Source: RHKX01 sp963745755 | Lineage (GTDB): Bacteria; Actinomycetota; Thermoleophilia; Solirubrobacterales; 70-9 | Length of the DNA stretch: 64,000 bases | Assembly: GCA_963745755.1 (NCBI GenBank) | Contig: CAVUYP010000002.1 | Coordinates: forward strand, 319,536 to 383,535 | Direction of reading: 5' to 3' | Shown here: one piece after another, positions 8,847 to 17,260 of the stretch | Numbering within the stretch: position 1 is the stretch's first letter | Layout: each line of letters opens with the position of its first letter | The notes under the pieces: generated by a model | Database searches by the model: none | Told to the model about the DNA's origin: nothing | What the model saw: only the letters and a program-made list of their open reading frames with translations | Translations under genes and position numbers: made by a program

Positions 8847-10868
8847 ATGAGCGCAAGCGACCGCACCGACAGCCCGCACCTCCTCGCCGCCATCGACGAA
8901 CCGGCCGACCTGCACGGTCTCGACGACGAGCAGCTCCAGCAGATCGCGCAGGAGACCCGCGAGATGATCATCGACACGATCGGCGAGGTCGGCGGCCACT
9001 TCGGCGCCAACCTCGGCACCTGCGAGCTGGCGGTCGCGCTGCACAGCCTCATGGAGTCGCCGCGGGACAAGATCCTCTGGGACGTCGGCCACCAGTCCTA
9101 CCCGCACAAGATCCTCACCGGGCGCAGGGACCGGCTCGCGACGATCCGCCAGTACGACGGGCTGGCGCCGTTCTGCTCGATCCCCGAATCCGAGCACGAC
9201 ATCATGGGCGCCGGCCACGCTTCGACCTCGATCGGATACGCGGTCGGCCTCAAGGAGGCGATGCGCCGCGGCATCGGCCCCGACGGCAAGGTCGTCGCCG
9301 TGATCGGCGACGGGGCGATGACCGGCGGCGTCGCCTACGAGGCCCTCCAGCAGGCGGGCGGCCTCGAGACGCCGATGGTGATCGTCCTCAACGACAACGG
9401 CATGTCGATCTCGCCGAACGTCGGTGCGCTCTCCCATTACTTCAACCGCTTCCGCCTCAACCCGCGGCTCTTCCATGCCCGCGAGGACGTCGAGGAGCGG
9501 CTCACGAAGCTGCCGCTCGGCCTCGGCCGCCGGATCGAGCGGCTCGGTCCCGAGATCAAGTCGGCGATCAAGGCCTATTGGGCCCCCGGGCTGCTGTTCG
9601 AGGAGCTCGGCATCGCCTACATGGGCGTGATCGACGGCCACGACGTCGCCGACCTGCGCTGGGCGCTGCGGCGGGCGTTCGAGGCCGACCGGCCGGTCGT
9701 CGTCCACATCCACACCGTCAAGGGGCGCGGCTTCGCGGCCGCCGAGAACGGCGGCCTCGAGGGGATGGAGAAGTGGCACGCCGCCAAGCCCGGCTCGATC
9801 GTCAACCGTGAGCCGGTCCCGGCCGAGCCGAAGCCGAAGCTGGTCCCGGTCACCGAGTCCGACGCGCCCGCATCGATCGCGCCCGAGAAGCTCGAAACTC
9901 CCGCCCCGAAGCCGGCGCCGCCCGCCTACACGGCGGTGTTCGCGAACGCGCTCGTCAGCGAGGCGAAGCGCGACAACCGGGTGATCGGCATCACCGCGGC
10001 GATGGCGGGGGGGACCGGGCTCGACAAGCTCGCCAAGGAGGTGCCCGGGCAGTACATCGACGTCGGCATCGCCGAGCAGGAGGCGGTCCTGTTCGCATCC
10101 GGCCTCGCCCTGCAGGGGGCCAAGCCCGTCTGCGCGATCTACTCGACCTTCCTGCAGCGGGCGTTCGACCAGATCGTCCACGACGTCTGCCTCCAGGAGC
10201 TCAACGTCGTCTTCGCGATGGACCGCGCCGGCCTCGTCGGCGACGACGGCCCGACCCACCACGGCGCCTTCGACGTCTCCTACTTCCGGCCGCTTCCCAA
10301 CGTCGTGCTGATGGCGCCCCGCGACGAGGCGATGCTGGTCAACATGCTGCGCACCGCGCTCGCCTACGACGACGGGCCGATCGCGTTTCGCTACCCGCGC
10401 GGCACCGCCGAGGGCGTGCCGCTGCCGGAGCCGCCGCGCGAGATCGAGATCGGCAAGGGCGAGGTCCTCCAGGAGGGCGAGCGGGTGGCGTTGCTCGGCT
10501 ACGGCTGGGGGGTGCAGGTCGCCAACGAGGCGGCGACGATCCTCGCCGAGCGCGGCTTGCGCCCGACCGTCGCCGATGCCCGCTTCGCGAAGCCGCTCGA
10601 CGAAGCCCTGGTCGACCGCCTCGCCGGCGAGCACGAGCTGATCGTGACGATCGAGGAGAACGTCCTGCCCGGCGGCTTCGGCGCCGCCGTGCTCGAGCAC
10701 GTCGAGGACGAGCTCAACGGCGACCGGGCCCGGATCATGCGCGTCGGCCTGCCCGATCGCTACGTCACCCACGGCAAGCCGGCGCTGCTCCGCGAGGAGG
10801 TCGGCCTCACCGGCGACGCCGTCGCCGGCCGGGTCCTCGCCGCGCTCGGCTCGCCCGCGAAGGCCTAG
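8847..10868 (+). CDS. dxs: 1-deoxy-D-xylulose-5-phosphate synthase
   Basis: 673 aa. This is the first enzyme of the MEP isoprenoid pathway, condensing pyruvate and glyceraldehyde-3-phosphate with thiamine diphosphate. Clear marks are the WDVGHQSYPHKILTGR segment, the TPP-binding GDGAMTGGVAYEALQ...NDNGMSISPNVG, the pyrimidine-domain VGIAEQEAVLFASGLAL, and the C-terminal transketolase domain with EENVLPGGFGAAVLEH. It is ~40 residues longer than usual because of a Pro/Lys/Glu-rich linker at ~318-358 (PVPAEPKPKLVPV...APKPAPPAY) between the two halves. ATG at 8847 is the only in-frame start near the family's N-terminus; the upstream open frame crosses the end of ispA and is not used. Confidence 0.93.
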   Translation: MSASDRTDSPHLLAAIDEPADLHGLDDEQLQQIAQETREMIIDTIGEVGGHFGANLGTCELAVALHSLMESPRDKILWDVGHQSYPHKILTGRRDRLATIRQYDGLAPFCSIPESEHDIMGAGHASTSIGYAVGLKEAMRRGIGPDGKVVAVIGDGAMTGGVAYEALQQAGGLETPMVIVLNDNGMSISPNVGALSHYFNRFRLNPRLFHAREDVEERLTKLPLGLGRRIERLGPEIKSAIKAYWAPGLLFEELGIAYMGVIDGHDVADLRWALRRAFEADRPVVVHIHTVKGRGFAAAENGGLEGMEKWHAAKPGSIVNREPVPAEPKPKLVPVTESDAPASIAPEKLETPAPKPAPPAYTAVFANALVSEAKRDNRVIGITAAMAGGTGLDKLAKEVPGQYIDVGIAEQEAVLFASGLALQGAKPVCAIYSTFLQRAFDQIVHDVCLQELNVVFAMDRAGLVGDDGPTHHGAFDVSYFRPLPNVVLMAPRDEAMLVNMLRTALAYDDGPIAFRYPRGTAEGVPLPEPPREIEIGKGEVLQEGERVALLGYGWGVQVANEAATILAERGLRPTVADARFAKPLDEALVDRLAGEHELIVTIEENVLPGGFGAAVLEHVEDELNGDRARIMRVGLPDRYVTHGKPALLREEVGLTGDAVAGRVLAALGSPAKA

Positions 10869-10976
10869 CCGCGGGGCGCCCGGCGCGGGCCTCGCCGGAA
10901 CGGGCGGCCGTCGCCAGTCGGAACGAGTGACGGCCCCGGCGCCTGCGGGGCCGCCGATTGGATACCTCCGATTCGC

Positions 10977-11177
10977 CTAGCGGTGGTTGCCGCCGTGGTG
11001 ATGATGGTCGCCGTGGTGGTGCTTGCCACCGTGGTGATGGTGATTGCCGTGATGGTGATGGTCGTGGCCGGACGGGTCGTGGGATCCGTTGCTGGCGGCG
11101 GCGACACCGGCACCGCCGAGGGTCAGCGCGATCGCCGCGATCACCGTGGCGATCAGCTTCGTCGCTGTCGAGAACAT
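10977..11177 (-). CDS. Secreted histidine-rich peptide, putative metal binder
   Basis: 66 aa. Residues 1-28 are a signal peptide (TKLIATVIAAIALTLGGAGVAAA). The mature part is almost only His, Gly, Asn, Lys and Asp, with six or more HHH/HHHH clusters (HDHHHHGNHHHHGGKHHHGD). Such tails bind Zn, Ni, Co or Cu. The start is supported by AAGGAG 8 nt upstream. This is one of the few genes here with a classic Shine-Dalgarno sequence. It is transcribed towards the dxs 3' end. A periplasmic or cell-wall metal buffer is a reasonable inference; no chaperone or transporter gene is adjacent. Confidence 0.65.
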   Translation of the reverse strand: MFSTATKLIATVIAAIALTLGGAGVAAASNGSHDPSGHDHHHHGNHHHHGGKHHHGDHHHHGGNHR

Positions 11178-11364
11178 GGGTGCTCCTTCGGTCGCTCCTG
11201 GTGGTCAGCGGCGAGTCTGTCGAGCGGCCGGGAAGTGGCGGTCCAAGTCCGGGTAAAGACTTGGACAAGCCGGTCGGCGGGTGCGAAAGATCGGCTTGGC
11301 AACGGCGATCTGCGCCATTAGTGTCAGGGATCAACGGACCGACGGCAGCACGGGGAGGCACCCG

Positions 11365-12171
11365 ATGAACGCGAACCAGGAACTGTGGGAGAAGGGCGAC
11401 TTCACCCGCATCGCGGCGACCATGCGCGACAGCGGCGAGGCCCTGGTCGGCGATCTCGACATCGCCGTCGGGGCCGACCTGCTTGACCTCGGCTGCGGCG
11501 ACGGGACGACGGCGGTCCCGGCGGCACGGCACGGGGCCGACGTCCTCGGCGTCGACATCGCCGCCTACCTCGTCGCCGCCGGCCGCGCCCGCGCTGAGGC
11601 ACTCGGCCTCGACAACCTGCGCTTCCAGCAGGGCGATGCATCGGATCTGAGCGACCTCGACGACGAGAGCTTCGACCTGGTCGTGAGCATCTTCGGGGCG
11701 ATGTTCGCTCCGAAGCCGTTCGACGTCGCCAAGGAGATCGTCCGCGTGACCAGGCCCGGCGGCCGGATCGTGATGGGCAACTGGATCCCCAACGACCCGA
11801 CCCTGGTCGCACAGATCCTCAGGATCAGCTCCGCCTACTCGCCGCCGCCGCCGGACGGCTTCGTCAGCCCGATGACCTGGGGGATCGAGGACGAGGTGAC
11901 CGAGCGGTTCACGGCGGCCGGCATCCCCGCGGAGCGGATCTCCTACGAGCGGGACACCTTCACGTTCAACCATGCCGGCGGGCCGTCGGATTTCCTGGCC
12001 GAGTTCAGGACCTTCTACTCGCCGACGATGAACGCGTTCGAGGCGGCCGCCGCCGACGGCCGCGACGCCGAGCTGCAAGCCGAGCTGGACGCCCTGTTCG
12101 CCGAGCAGAACACCAGCGACGACGCCACGTCGATCCCGGCGACCTATCTGCGGGTCACGGTCGAGAGGTAG
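11365..12171 (+). CDS. SAM-dependent methyltransferase, UbiE/class I type
   Basis: 268 aa with the Rossmann SAM-binding motif LLDLGCGDGTTAVPAA (residues ~33-48), acidic residue LGVDIA for the ribose, and motif FDLVVSIFGAMFAPKPFDVAKEIVRVTRPGG, as in UbiE-like small-molecule methyltransferases. The substrate is unknown. ATG at 11365 was chosen because CGGGGAGG lies 8 nt upstream; the longer frame to 11281 has no family similarity. It is monocistronic by layout, divergent from the His-rich peptide gene. Confidence 0.8.
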   Translation: MNANQELWEKGDFTRIAATMRDSGEALVGDLDIAVGADLLDLGCGDGTTAVPAARHGADVLGVDIAAYLVAAGRARAEALGLDNLRFQQGDASDLSDLDDESFDLVVSIFGAMFAPKPFDVAKEIVRVTRPGGRIVMGNWIPNDPTLVAQILRISSAYSPPPPDGFVSPMTWGIEDEVTERFTAAGIPAERISYERDTFTFNHAGGPSDFLAEFRTFYSPTMNAFEAAAADGRDAELQAELDALFAEQNTSDDATSIPATYLRVTVER

Positions 12172-12391
12172 GCGGATCGAGGCCGGTGCCGGGCCGGCCA
12201 TGCGGGCGGTCCGCGGCGGTTCCGGCTGACCCCGTCCAGGTTGGAGCGATGACGAAAACGGACGGCCCGGGTCCGAAATCTGCAAACGGCGGGTGCCGGA
12301 AGCGCAAGCGATCCCGGATTCAGCCAGGACCGCTGCACTCGGCTTCCGAACGCTGCGAGCGCGGCCGCTGCCGTCGTCACGGCATGAACCC

Positions 12392-12434
12392 CCCGAGAAT
12401 GCGAAAGCGCCCCAACAAGTGGGGCGCTCTCGGG
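12392..12434 (+). terminator. Bulged hairpin between the methyltransferase and tlyA
   Basis: AGCGCCCC (12406-12413) and GGGGCGCT (12421-12428) form a perfect 8-bp stem with loop AACAAGT. CCCGAG (12392-12397) and CTCGGG (12429-12434) extend it, leaving an 8-nt bulge on the 5' side only. The hairpin ends 6 nt before a GGAGGAG site and a short ORF. It could be a terminator for the methyltransferase gene or part of a leader structure controlling what follows. Confidence 0.45.
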
Positions 12435-12450
12435 TACAGGGAGGAGAGTT

Positions 12451-12516
12451 ATGTGTGTTGAGAGAGACCGGCCTCAGGGGCAACGCGATATGTGGCGGTG
12501 CCCAACCGGTCCTTAA
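12451..12516 (+). CDS. Possible 21-aa leader peptide upstream of tlyA
   Basis: An ATG preceded at 6 nt by GGGAGGAGAG opens a 21-codon frame (MCVERDRPQGQRDMWRCPTG plus Pro) ending in TAA at 12514-12516. The ribosome-binding site is among the strongest in the window, in a genome region where most starts lack one. No family is recognised. It lies just after the bulged hairpin and about 100 nt before tlyA, so it could be a translated leader, but tlyA also has its own leaderless promoter. Confidence 0.3.
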   Translation: MCVERDRPQGQRDMWRCPTGP

Positions 12517-12611
12517 GCTTGGATCCAATATACGAACACCTGTCCGTCTTGTGTGTGAGTCCGATCACACGGCCCGGGCGGGATCGAACGTGACGGCGCC
12601 CGGGGGGCCGG

Positions 12612-12617
12612 TACCGT
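12612..12617 (+). promoter_or_regulatory. -10 box of a leaderless promoter (tlyA)
   Basis: TACCGT 7 nt before the tlyA GTG, with no Shine-Dalgarno sequence. This marks a promoter independent of the upstream leader region. Confidence 0.5.
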
Positions 12618-12624
12618 CCCGGCG

Positions 12625-13407
12625 GTGAGCCGGACCCGTCTCGACACGCTGCTGGCCGAACGCGGCCTCGCCCCGTCGCGGACCGCCGCGGCGAGCTCGA
12701 TCCGCGCCGGCCAGGTGCGGATCGGCCGCGGCGGCGAGCGGGCGCTGAAGCCGGGGCAGATGGTCGCCGACGACATCCGCATCGAGGTCGAGGCGGGGCG
12801 CCGCTATGTCTCCCGCGGCGGCCTCAAGCTCGAGGCGGCGCTCGACGAGCTCGGGATCGACCCGGCGGGGCGCGACTGCCTCGACGTCGGCGCCTCGACC
12901 GGCGGCTTCACCGATTGCCTGCTGCAGCGCGGCGCCGCCCGGGTGATCGCGGTCGACGTCGGCCGCGGGCAGCTCGACTGGTCGCTGCGCAACGACGAGC
13001 GGGTCGTCGTCCTCGAGGGCGTCAACGCCCGCGAGCTCGATGCCGCCGAGCTCCCGTTCACCGCCTCGCTGGCGGTCATCGATGTCAGCTTCATCTCACT
13101 GGCGAAGATCCTCGGGCCGGTCGCCGCCGCGATCGCCGATGATGGAGAGGTGCTGGCGATGGTCAAACCCCAGTTCGAGCTCGGCCGCGGCCGGGTCGGC
13201 AAGGGCGGCGTCGTGCGCTCGGCCGAGGACCGGCGCGAGGCGATCGACAACGTGATCGCGGCGGCGCGCCCGCTCGGTCTCGCGGCGACCGCGCTGGCAG
13301 CCGCCGGCGTCCGCGGCCCGAAGGGCAACCAGGAGTACTTCGTGCGGTTCGCGCCCGGCGCCGCCGCGACCGACCTGAGCGCGGCGATCGAGGCGGTCGT
13401 CCGATGA
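12625..13407 (+). CDS. tlyA: TlyA-type rRNA 2'-O-methyltransferase (S4 plus FtsJ domains)
   Basis: 260 aa. The N-terminal S4 RNA-binding domain (RLDTLLAERGLAPSRTAAAS...VRIG) is followed by YVSRGGLKLEAAL and a Rossmann methyltransferase domain with LDVGASTGGFTDCLLQRGA. VIDVSFISL and MVKPQFELGRG carry the Asp and Lys of the K-D-K-E set. In mycobacteria TlyA methylates 16S and 23S rRNA and sets capreomycin sensitivity. It is the first gene of the tlyA-nadK pair: its TGA overlaps the nadK ATG. Confidence 0.92.
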   Translation: MSRTRLDTLLAERGLAPSRTAAASSIRAGQVRIGRGGERALKPGQMVADDIRIEVEAGRRYVSRGGLKLEAALDELGIDPAGRDCLDVGASTGGFTDCLLQRGAARVIAVDVGRGQLDWSLRNDERVVVLEGVNARELDAAELPFTASLAVIDVSFISLAKILGPVAAAIADDGEVLAMVKPQFELGRGRVGKGGVVRSAEDRREAIDNVIAAARPLGLAATALAAAGVRGPKGNQEYFVRFAPGAAATDLSAAIEAVVR

Positions 13408-14255
13408 GGCGCGTCGCGGTCCTCACCCACTCACGGCCGAGCAACACCGACGAGGCGATTCGCGCCGCCGCCGAGGCGGCGGCGGCGGCGGGCTGCGAGC
13501 TCGTCGTCGTCGAGCGCGAGCCCGACGGCAACGGGGGGCGCGAGGAGATGGACGGCATCGCGTTCGCCGACGAGCTGCCCGCCGACGCCGATCTCTGCCT
13601 GGCCCTCGGCGGCGACGGCACGATCCTCCGCGCCCTGCGCCGCTACGCGGGGACCGGCGTCCCGGTCTTCGGCATCAACTACGGCACCGTCGGCTTCCTC
13701 GCCGCCGCCGAGGCGGACGAGCTGGAAACCGGGCTGCGGCGAGCGATGGCCGGCGACTTCGAGACCGTCTCGCTGCCCGGCCTCGAGGTCGTCGTCGCCG
13801 GCGAGCCGCAGGTGGCCGTCAACGACGTCTCCTTCACCCGCCGCCCGCACCACCGCGTCGCCGAGCTCAGCTACAGCGTCGGCGGCCGCGAGGTCGGCCG
13901 CGTCCGCTGCGACGGCCTCGTCGCCGCGACCCCGGCCGGCTCGACCGGCTACAACCTCGCCAACAACGGGCCGATCCTCGCCTGGGGCGTGGAGGGCTAC
14001 GTCGTCAGCTTCATCGCCCCGCACACGCTGACCGCCCGGGCGCTCGTCGTCGCGCCGGCCGACGTCCTCCACGTCGCCAACGTCGGCGAGCGCGACGCCG
14101 TCGACATCGGCATCGACGGGATCGAGTCGGGCACGCTGCTGCCCGGCGAGGAGGTCGTCGTCGCGTTCCGCGACAACCTGGCACTGCTCGCCCAGCTCGA
14201 GGGCGAGACGTTCTACCGGCGGATCCGCGAGAAGTTCGGCCGCCTGGCTCACTGA
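13404..14255 (+). CDS. nadK: NAD kinase
   Basis: 283 aa. ATP-dependent phosphorylation of NAD to NADP is shown by the hallmark LALGGDGTILRALR (GGDGT, residues ~69-75), the GTVGFLA motif, the NDVSFTR segment (usual NDV/NE) and CDGLVAATPAGSTGYNLANNGPI, the glycine-rich NAD site. The length is typical. The start overlaps the tlyA stop by ATGA, indicating translational coupling. tlyA-nadK-recN order is standard in actinobacteria. Confidence 0.95.
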   Translation: MRRVAVLTHSRPSNTDEAIRAAAEAAAAAGCELVVVEREPDGNGGREEMDGIAFADELPADADLCLALGGDGTILRALRRYAGTGVPVFGINYGTVGFLAAAEADELETGLRRAMAGDFETVSLPGLEVVVAGEPQVAVNDVSFTRRPHHRVAELSYSVGGREVGRVRCDGLVAATPAGSTGYNLANNGPILAWGVEGYVVSFIAPHTLTARALVVAPADVLHVANVGERDAVDIGIDGIESGTLLPGEEVVVAFRDNLALLAQLEGETFYRRIREKFGRLAH

Positions 14256-14320
14256 CCGTCGGCCTTGGTTTGCCCTGCAGAGGGCCGATCCGTCGGCGGC
14301 GGTTGCTATCCCACCGGGGA

Positions 14321-16000
14321 ATGCTCCGCGAGCTGCGAATCGAGAACCTGCTGCTGATCGAGCGCACCGAGATGCGCTTCGGCCCCGGCCTCAACGTGAT
14401 CACCGGCGAGACCGGCGCCGGCAAGACGGTGCTCGCCCACTCGCTCGACCTGCTGATGGGCGGGCGGCCGCGCAGCGGCATCGTCCGGCCCGGCGCCGAG
14501 GAGGCCTGGGTCGAGGGGGCCTTCGACGTGCCCGATGCGATCCGCTCCGACCCGGCGCTCAGCGAGCTCGCCGAACGGCTGCCCCCCGGCGAGGAGGTCG
14601 TCCTGGCGCGGCGGGTCGCGGCGAGCTCCGGGCGCTCGTCGGCCTTCATCGCCGGCCGCTCCGCATCGGCCGCCGACCTGCGGGCGCTCGGTTCGCGGCT
14701 GCTCGCCTTCTACGGGCAGCACGAGCACCGCAAGCTGACGCTGACCGCCGCCCAGGGCGAGATCCTCGACGGCTTCGCCGGCGCCGCGCACCTCGACCTG
14801 CTCGGCTCCTACCGCGCCGCCCACGCAGAGGTGGCCGGGCTGATCCGCGAACGCGAGGAGCTCTCGGCACGCGAGGGGGCGCGCGAGCGCGACATCGACC
14901 TGCTCCGCTTCGAGCTCGGTGAGATCGAGGCGGCGGCGATCGCCCCCGGCGAGCAGGAGGAGATCGCCGCCGAGCGCGACCGGCTCCGCCACGCCGAGTC
15001 GCTGCGCGAGGGCGCCGGCACGGCGCTGCTGGCGATCGCCGGCGGCGAGGAGGGTGGCGGCGCCACCGCCGAGCTCGCCGCGGCCGAGGCGGCGCTCGGC
15101 CGCAACGGCGGCGTCGATCCGGCGCTCGACGCCCTCGGCGAGCGCGCCGTCGCGGCTGCGGTCGAGCTCACCGACCTGGCCGCCGAGCTGCGCGGCTACC
15201 TCGACGGAATCGAGGCCGAGCCGGGACGGCTCGAGCAGGTCGAGGCCCGGCTCGACGAGATCGACCGGCTGATGCGCAAGCACGGCGGCAGCGCCGACGC
15301 GGTGCTCGCTCACGCCGAGCACTGCCGTGGCGAGCTCGAGCGCCTCGAGCGGGCGGCCGAGCGCGGCAACGAGCTCGCCGCCGCGCTCGCCGAGGCCGAG
15401 GCCGGGCGCGCCCGGCTCGGCGCGAAGCTCTCGAAGTCACGGCGTGCCGCCGCGCCGAAGCTCGAAAAGCAGGTCGCCGCCGAGCTCGCCGAGCTGGCGA
15501 TGGACGGGGCCCGCATCGAGGTTGCCCTCGAGCCGGCGCCGGGCGGCTACGGAGCGAGTGGCTGCGAGACGGTCGAGATGCGGGTGGCGACGAACCCGGG
15601 GATGCCGATCGCGCCGCTCAGCGAGGCCGCGTCGGGCGGCGAGCTCTCGCGGGTGATGCTGGCCCTGTCGGGCACCGGCCGCGCCGGCGAGGTGGAGACG
15701 CTCGCCTTCGACGAGATCGACGCCGGGGTCGGCGGCAAGGTCGCGCGGCGGGTGGGCGAGCGCCTGCGCGCCCTCGGCGAGGGACGGCAGGTCGTCTGCA
15801 TCACCCACCTCGCCCAGGTCGCCTCGCTGGCCGCGACCCACTTCCGCGTCGTCAAGGAGGCATCCGCAGGGGCGACCATGGCCAGGGTCGAGGCGGTCAG
15901 CGGCGACGACCAGCACGCCGAGATCGTGCGCATGCTCGGGGCCGACAGCGGCGACGAGGCCGCCGGCAGGCACGCAAGGGAGCTGCTGACTGCCGCATAA
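14321..16000 (+). CDS. recN: DNA repair protein RecN
   Basis: 559 aa, an SMC-like ATPase that acts at DNA double-strand breaks. N-terminal Walker A GETGAGKT at residues 29-36 follows MLRELRIENLLLIE. A long alanine/glutamate/arginine-rich coiled coil fills the middle (~150-380), and the C-terminal ABC signature SGGELSRVMLAL is near residue 438, with Walker B LAFDEIDAGVGG and the conserved ITHLAQVASLA. ATG at 14321 matches the family N-terminus exactly. Its stop codon overlaps the -10 box of the next gene. Confidence 0.95.
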   Translation: MLRELRIENLLLIERTEMRFGPGLNVITGETGAGKTVLAHSLDLLMGGRPRSGIVRPGAEEAWVEGAFDVPDAIRSDPALSELAERLPPGEEVVLARRVAASSGRSSAFIAGRSASAADLRALGSRLLAFYGQHEHRKLTLTAAQGEILDGFAGAAHLDLLGSYRAAHAEVAGLIREREELSAREGARERDIDLLRFELGEIEAAAIAPGEQEEIAAERDRLRHAESLREGAGTALLAIAGGEEGGGATAELAAAEAALGRNGGVDPALDALGERAVAAAVELTDLAAELRGYLDGIEAEPGRLEQVEARLDEIDRLMRKHGGSADAVLAHAEHCRGELERLERAAERGNELAAALAEAEAGRARLGAKLSKSRRAAAPKLEKQVAAELAELAMDGARIEVALEPAPGGYGASGCETVEMRVATNPGMPIAPLSEAASGGELSRVMLALSGTGRAGEVETLAFDEIDAGVGGKVARRVGERLRALGEGRQVVCITHLAQVASLAATHFRVVKEASAGATMARVEAVSGDDQHAEIVRMLGADSGDEAAGRHARELLTAA

Positions 16001-16001
16001 T
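15996..16001 (+). promoter_or_regulatory. -10 box (steA) overlapping the recN stop codon
   Basis: CATAAT ends 6 nt before the steA ATG at 16008 and includes the recN TAA. This gives steA a possible leaderless promoter in addition to read-through from recN. Confidence 0.4.
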
Positions 16002-16007
16002 CGAGCG

Positions 16008-17201
16008 ATGAGCTCGGGAGGGAAGCTGCGCGGACTTCTCGCTCGCGGCAGCGGGGCGGAGCCCGACGCCGACCCGGGGCGGGTCGTGATCGCTCCGGTC
16101 CGGCTCGGCAGGAAGACGAAGGATCTCGTCAAGCGCCTCGAGCTCGGCGAGATCGCGGTCATCGACCATGCCGATCTCGATCGGATCGCCGCCGAGGACC
16201 TGGCCACCTCGGGGGCAGTCGCGGTCGTCAACGTCGCCCCGTTCTCGACCGACCGCTATCCGAACGTCGGGCCGCTGATCCTCGCCCGGGCCGGGATCGT
16301 CCTCGTCGAGGTGGCCGGCGCGCCGCTGTTCGAGACCCTCGGCCGCGGCGACGTGGTCGAGCTCGACGGCGGCCGGGTGCTGCTCGCCGGCGAGCTGGTC
16401 GCGGAGGGCGTCCGCCCCGCGATCGAGGACCTCGAGCGCCGTCTCGCCGAGCAGCGCTCGCGGATCGATCAGGCGATCGCCGACTTCGCCACCAACACGA
16501 TCGAGCACGTCCGCGAGGAGAGCGGCCTGCTCTCCGGCGAGATCGCCCTGCCGCCGACCCGGACCCGTTTCGCCGGGCGCCAGGTCCTGATCGTCGTTCG
16601 CGGCCCGACCTACCGCGAGGACCTCGCCGCGCTCAGCGCCTACATCCGCGATGTCCGGCCGCTGATCGTCGGCGTCGACGGCGGCGCCGACGCGGTGCTG
16701 AAGGCGGGGCTGAAGCCCGACGTCATCCTCGGCGACATGGACAGCGCCAGCGACGTGGCGCTGCGCTGCGGCGCCGAGCTGATCGTCCACGCCTATCCCG
16801 ACGGCCGGGCGCCGGGCCACGAGCGCCTCGACGGCGCCGGCCTCGAGCACCTCGTGATCCCGGCACCGGGGACGAGCCAGGACGTTGCGATGCTGCTCGC
16901 CCACGAGAAGGGGGCCGAGCTGATCGTCATGGTCGGCGCCCACTTCAACCTGATCGAGTTCCTCGACAAGAACCGGGCCGGAATGTCCTCGACGTTCCTG
17001 ACCCGGCTGCGGGTCGGCGAGACGCTCGTCGACGCCAAGGGCGTCAGCCGCCTCTACCGGCCCGGGATCGGGACCCCCGGCATCGCCCTGTTCGCGCTCG
17101 CCTTCCTGCTGCTCGTCGTCGTCGTCGTGATCGCCTCGCCCGGCCTCGACAACGTCTTCCAGCTGCTCTGGATCAAGATCAAGGACGCCTTCGGTGGCTG
17201 A
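16008..17201 (+). CDS. steA: SteA-like protein (thiamin-pyrophosphokinase-fold, membrane-anchored)
   Basis: 397 aa. The central part has a thiamin-pyrophosphokinase-like fold with the metal-binding pattern GVDGGADAVLKAGLKPDVILGDMDSAS (residues ~223-250). One transmembrane helix lies near the C-terminus (GIALFALAFLLLVVVVVIAS, ~355-376). In corynebacteria the homologous SteA works with SteB in cell separation after cytokinesis; TPP synthesis is unlikely. It sits between recN and the mctB/steB-like gene, the conserved actinobacterial arrangement, which strongly supports the call. Confidence 0.85.
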   Translation: MSSGGKLRGLLARGSGAEPDADPGRVVIAPVRLGRKTKDLVKRLELGEIAVIDHADLDRIAAEDLATSGAVAVVNVAPFSTDRYPNVGPLILARAGIVLVEVAGAPLFETLGRGDVVELDGGRVLLAGELVAEGVRPAIEDLERRLAEQRSRIDQAIADFATNTIEHVREESGLLSGEIALPPTRTRFAGRQVLIVVRGPTYREDLAALSAYIRDVRPLIVGVDGGADAVLKAGLKPDVILGDMDSASDVALRCGAELIVHAYPDGRAPGHERLDGAGLEHLVIPAPGTSQDVAMLLAHEKGAELIVMVGAHFNLIEFLDKNRAGMSSTFLTRLRVGETLVDAKGVSRLYRPGIGTPGIALFALAFLLLVVVVVIASPGLDNVFQLLWIKIKDAFGG

Positions 17202-17260
17202 GCGCCGGACCGCCGCGGCGGACCGCGCCGGGGTCGCCGCCGTGCCAGTCTTCGGCCGCA

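Noticed and set aside
8670..10772. Long open frame (700 codons) on the minus strand opposite dxs
   Set aside because: High G+C opens antisense frames; the translation is Arg/Asp/Val-rich low-complexity sequence with no family motif and lies wholly opposite a certain gene. The same applies to long antisense frames opposite pyrG, the MFS gene, recN and the carboxylase gene.
12515..12526. Adjacent HindIII and BamHI sites (AAGCTTGGATCC), possible vector sequence
   Set aside because: The flanks are ordinary for this genome's intergenic DNA and no other polylinker sites follow, so chance is likelier than contamination.
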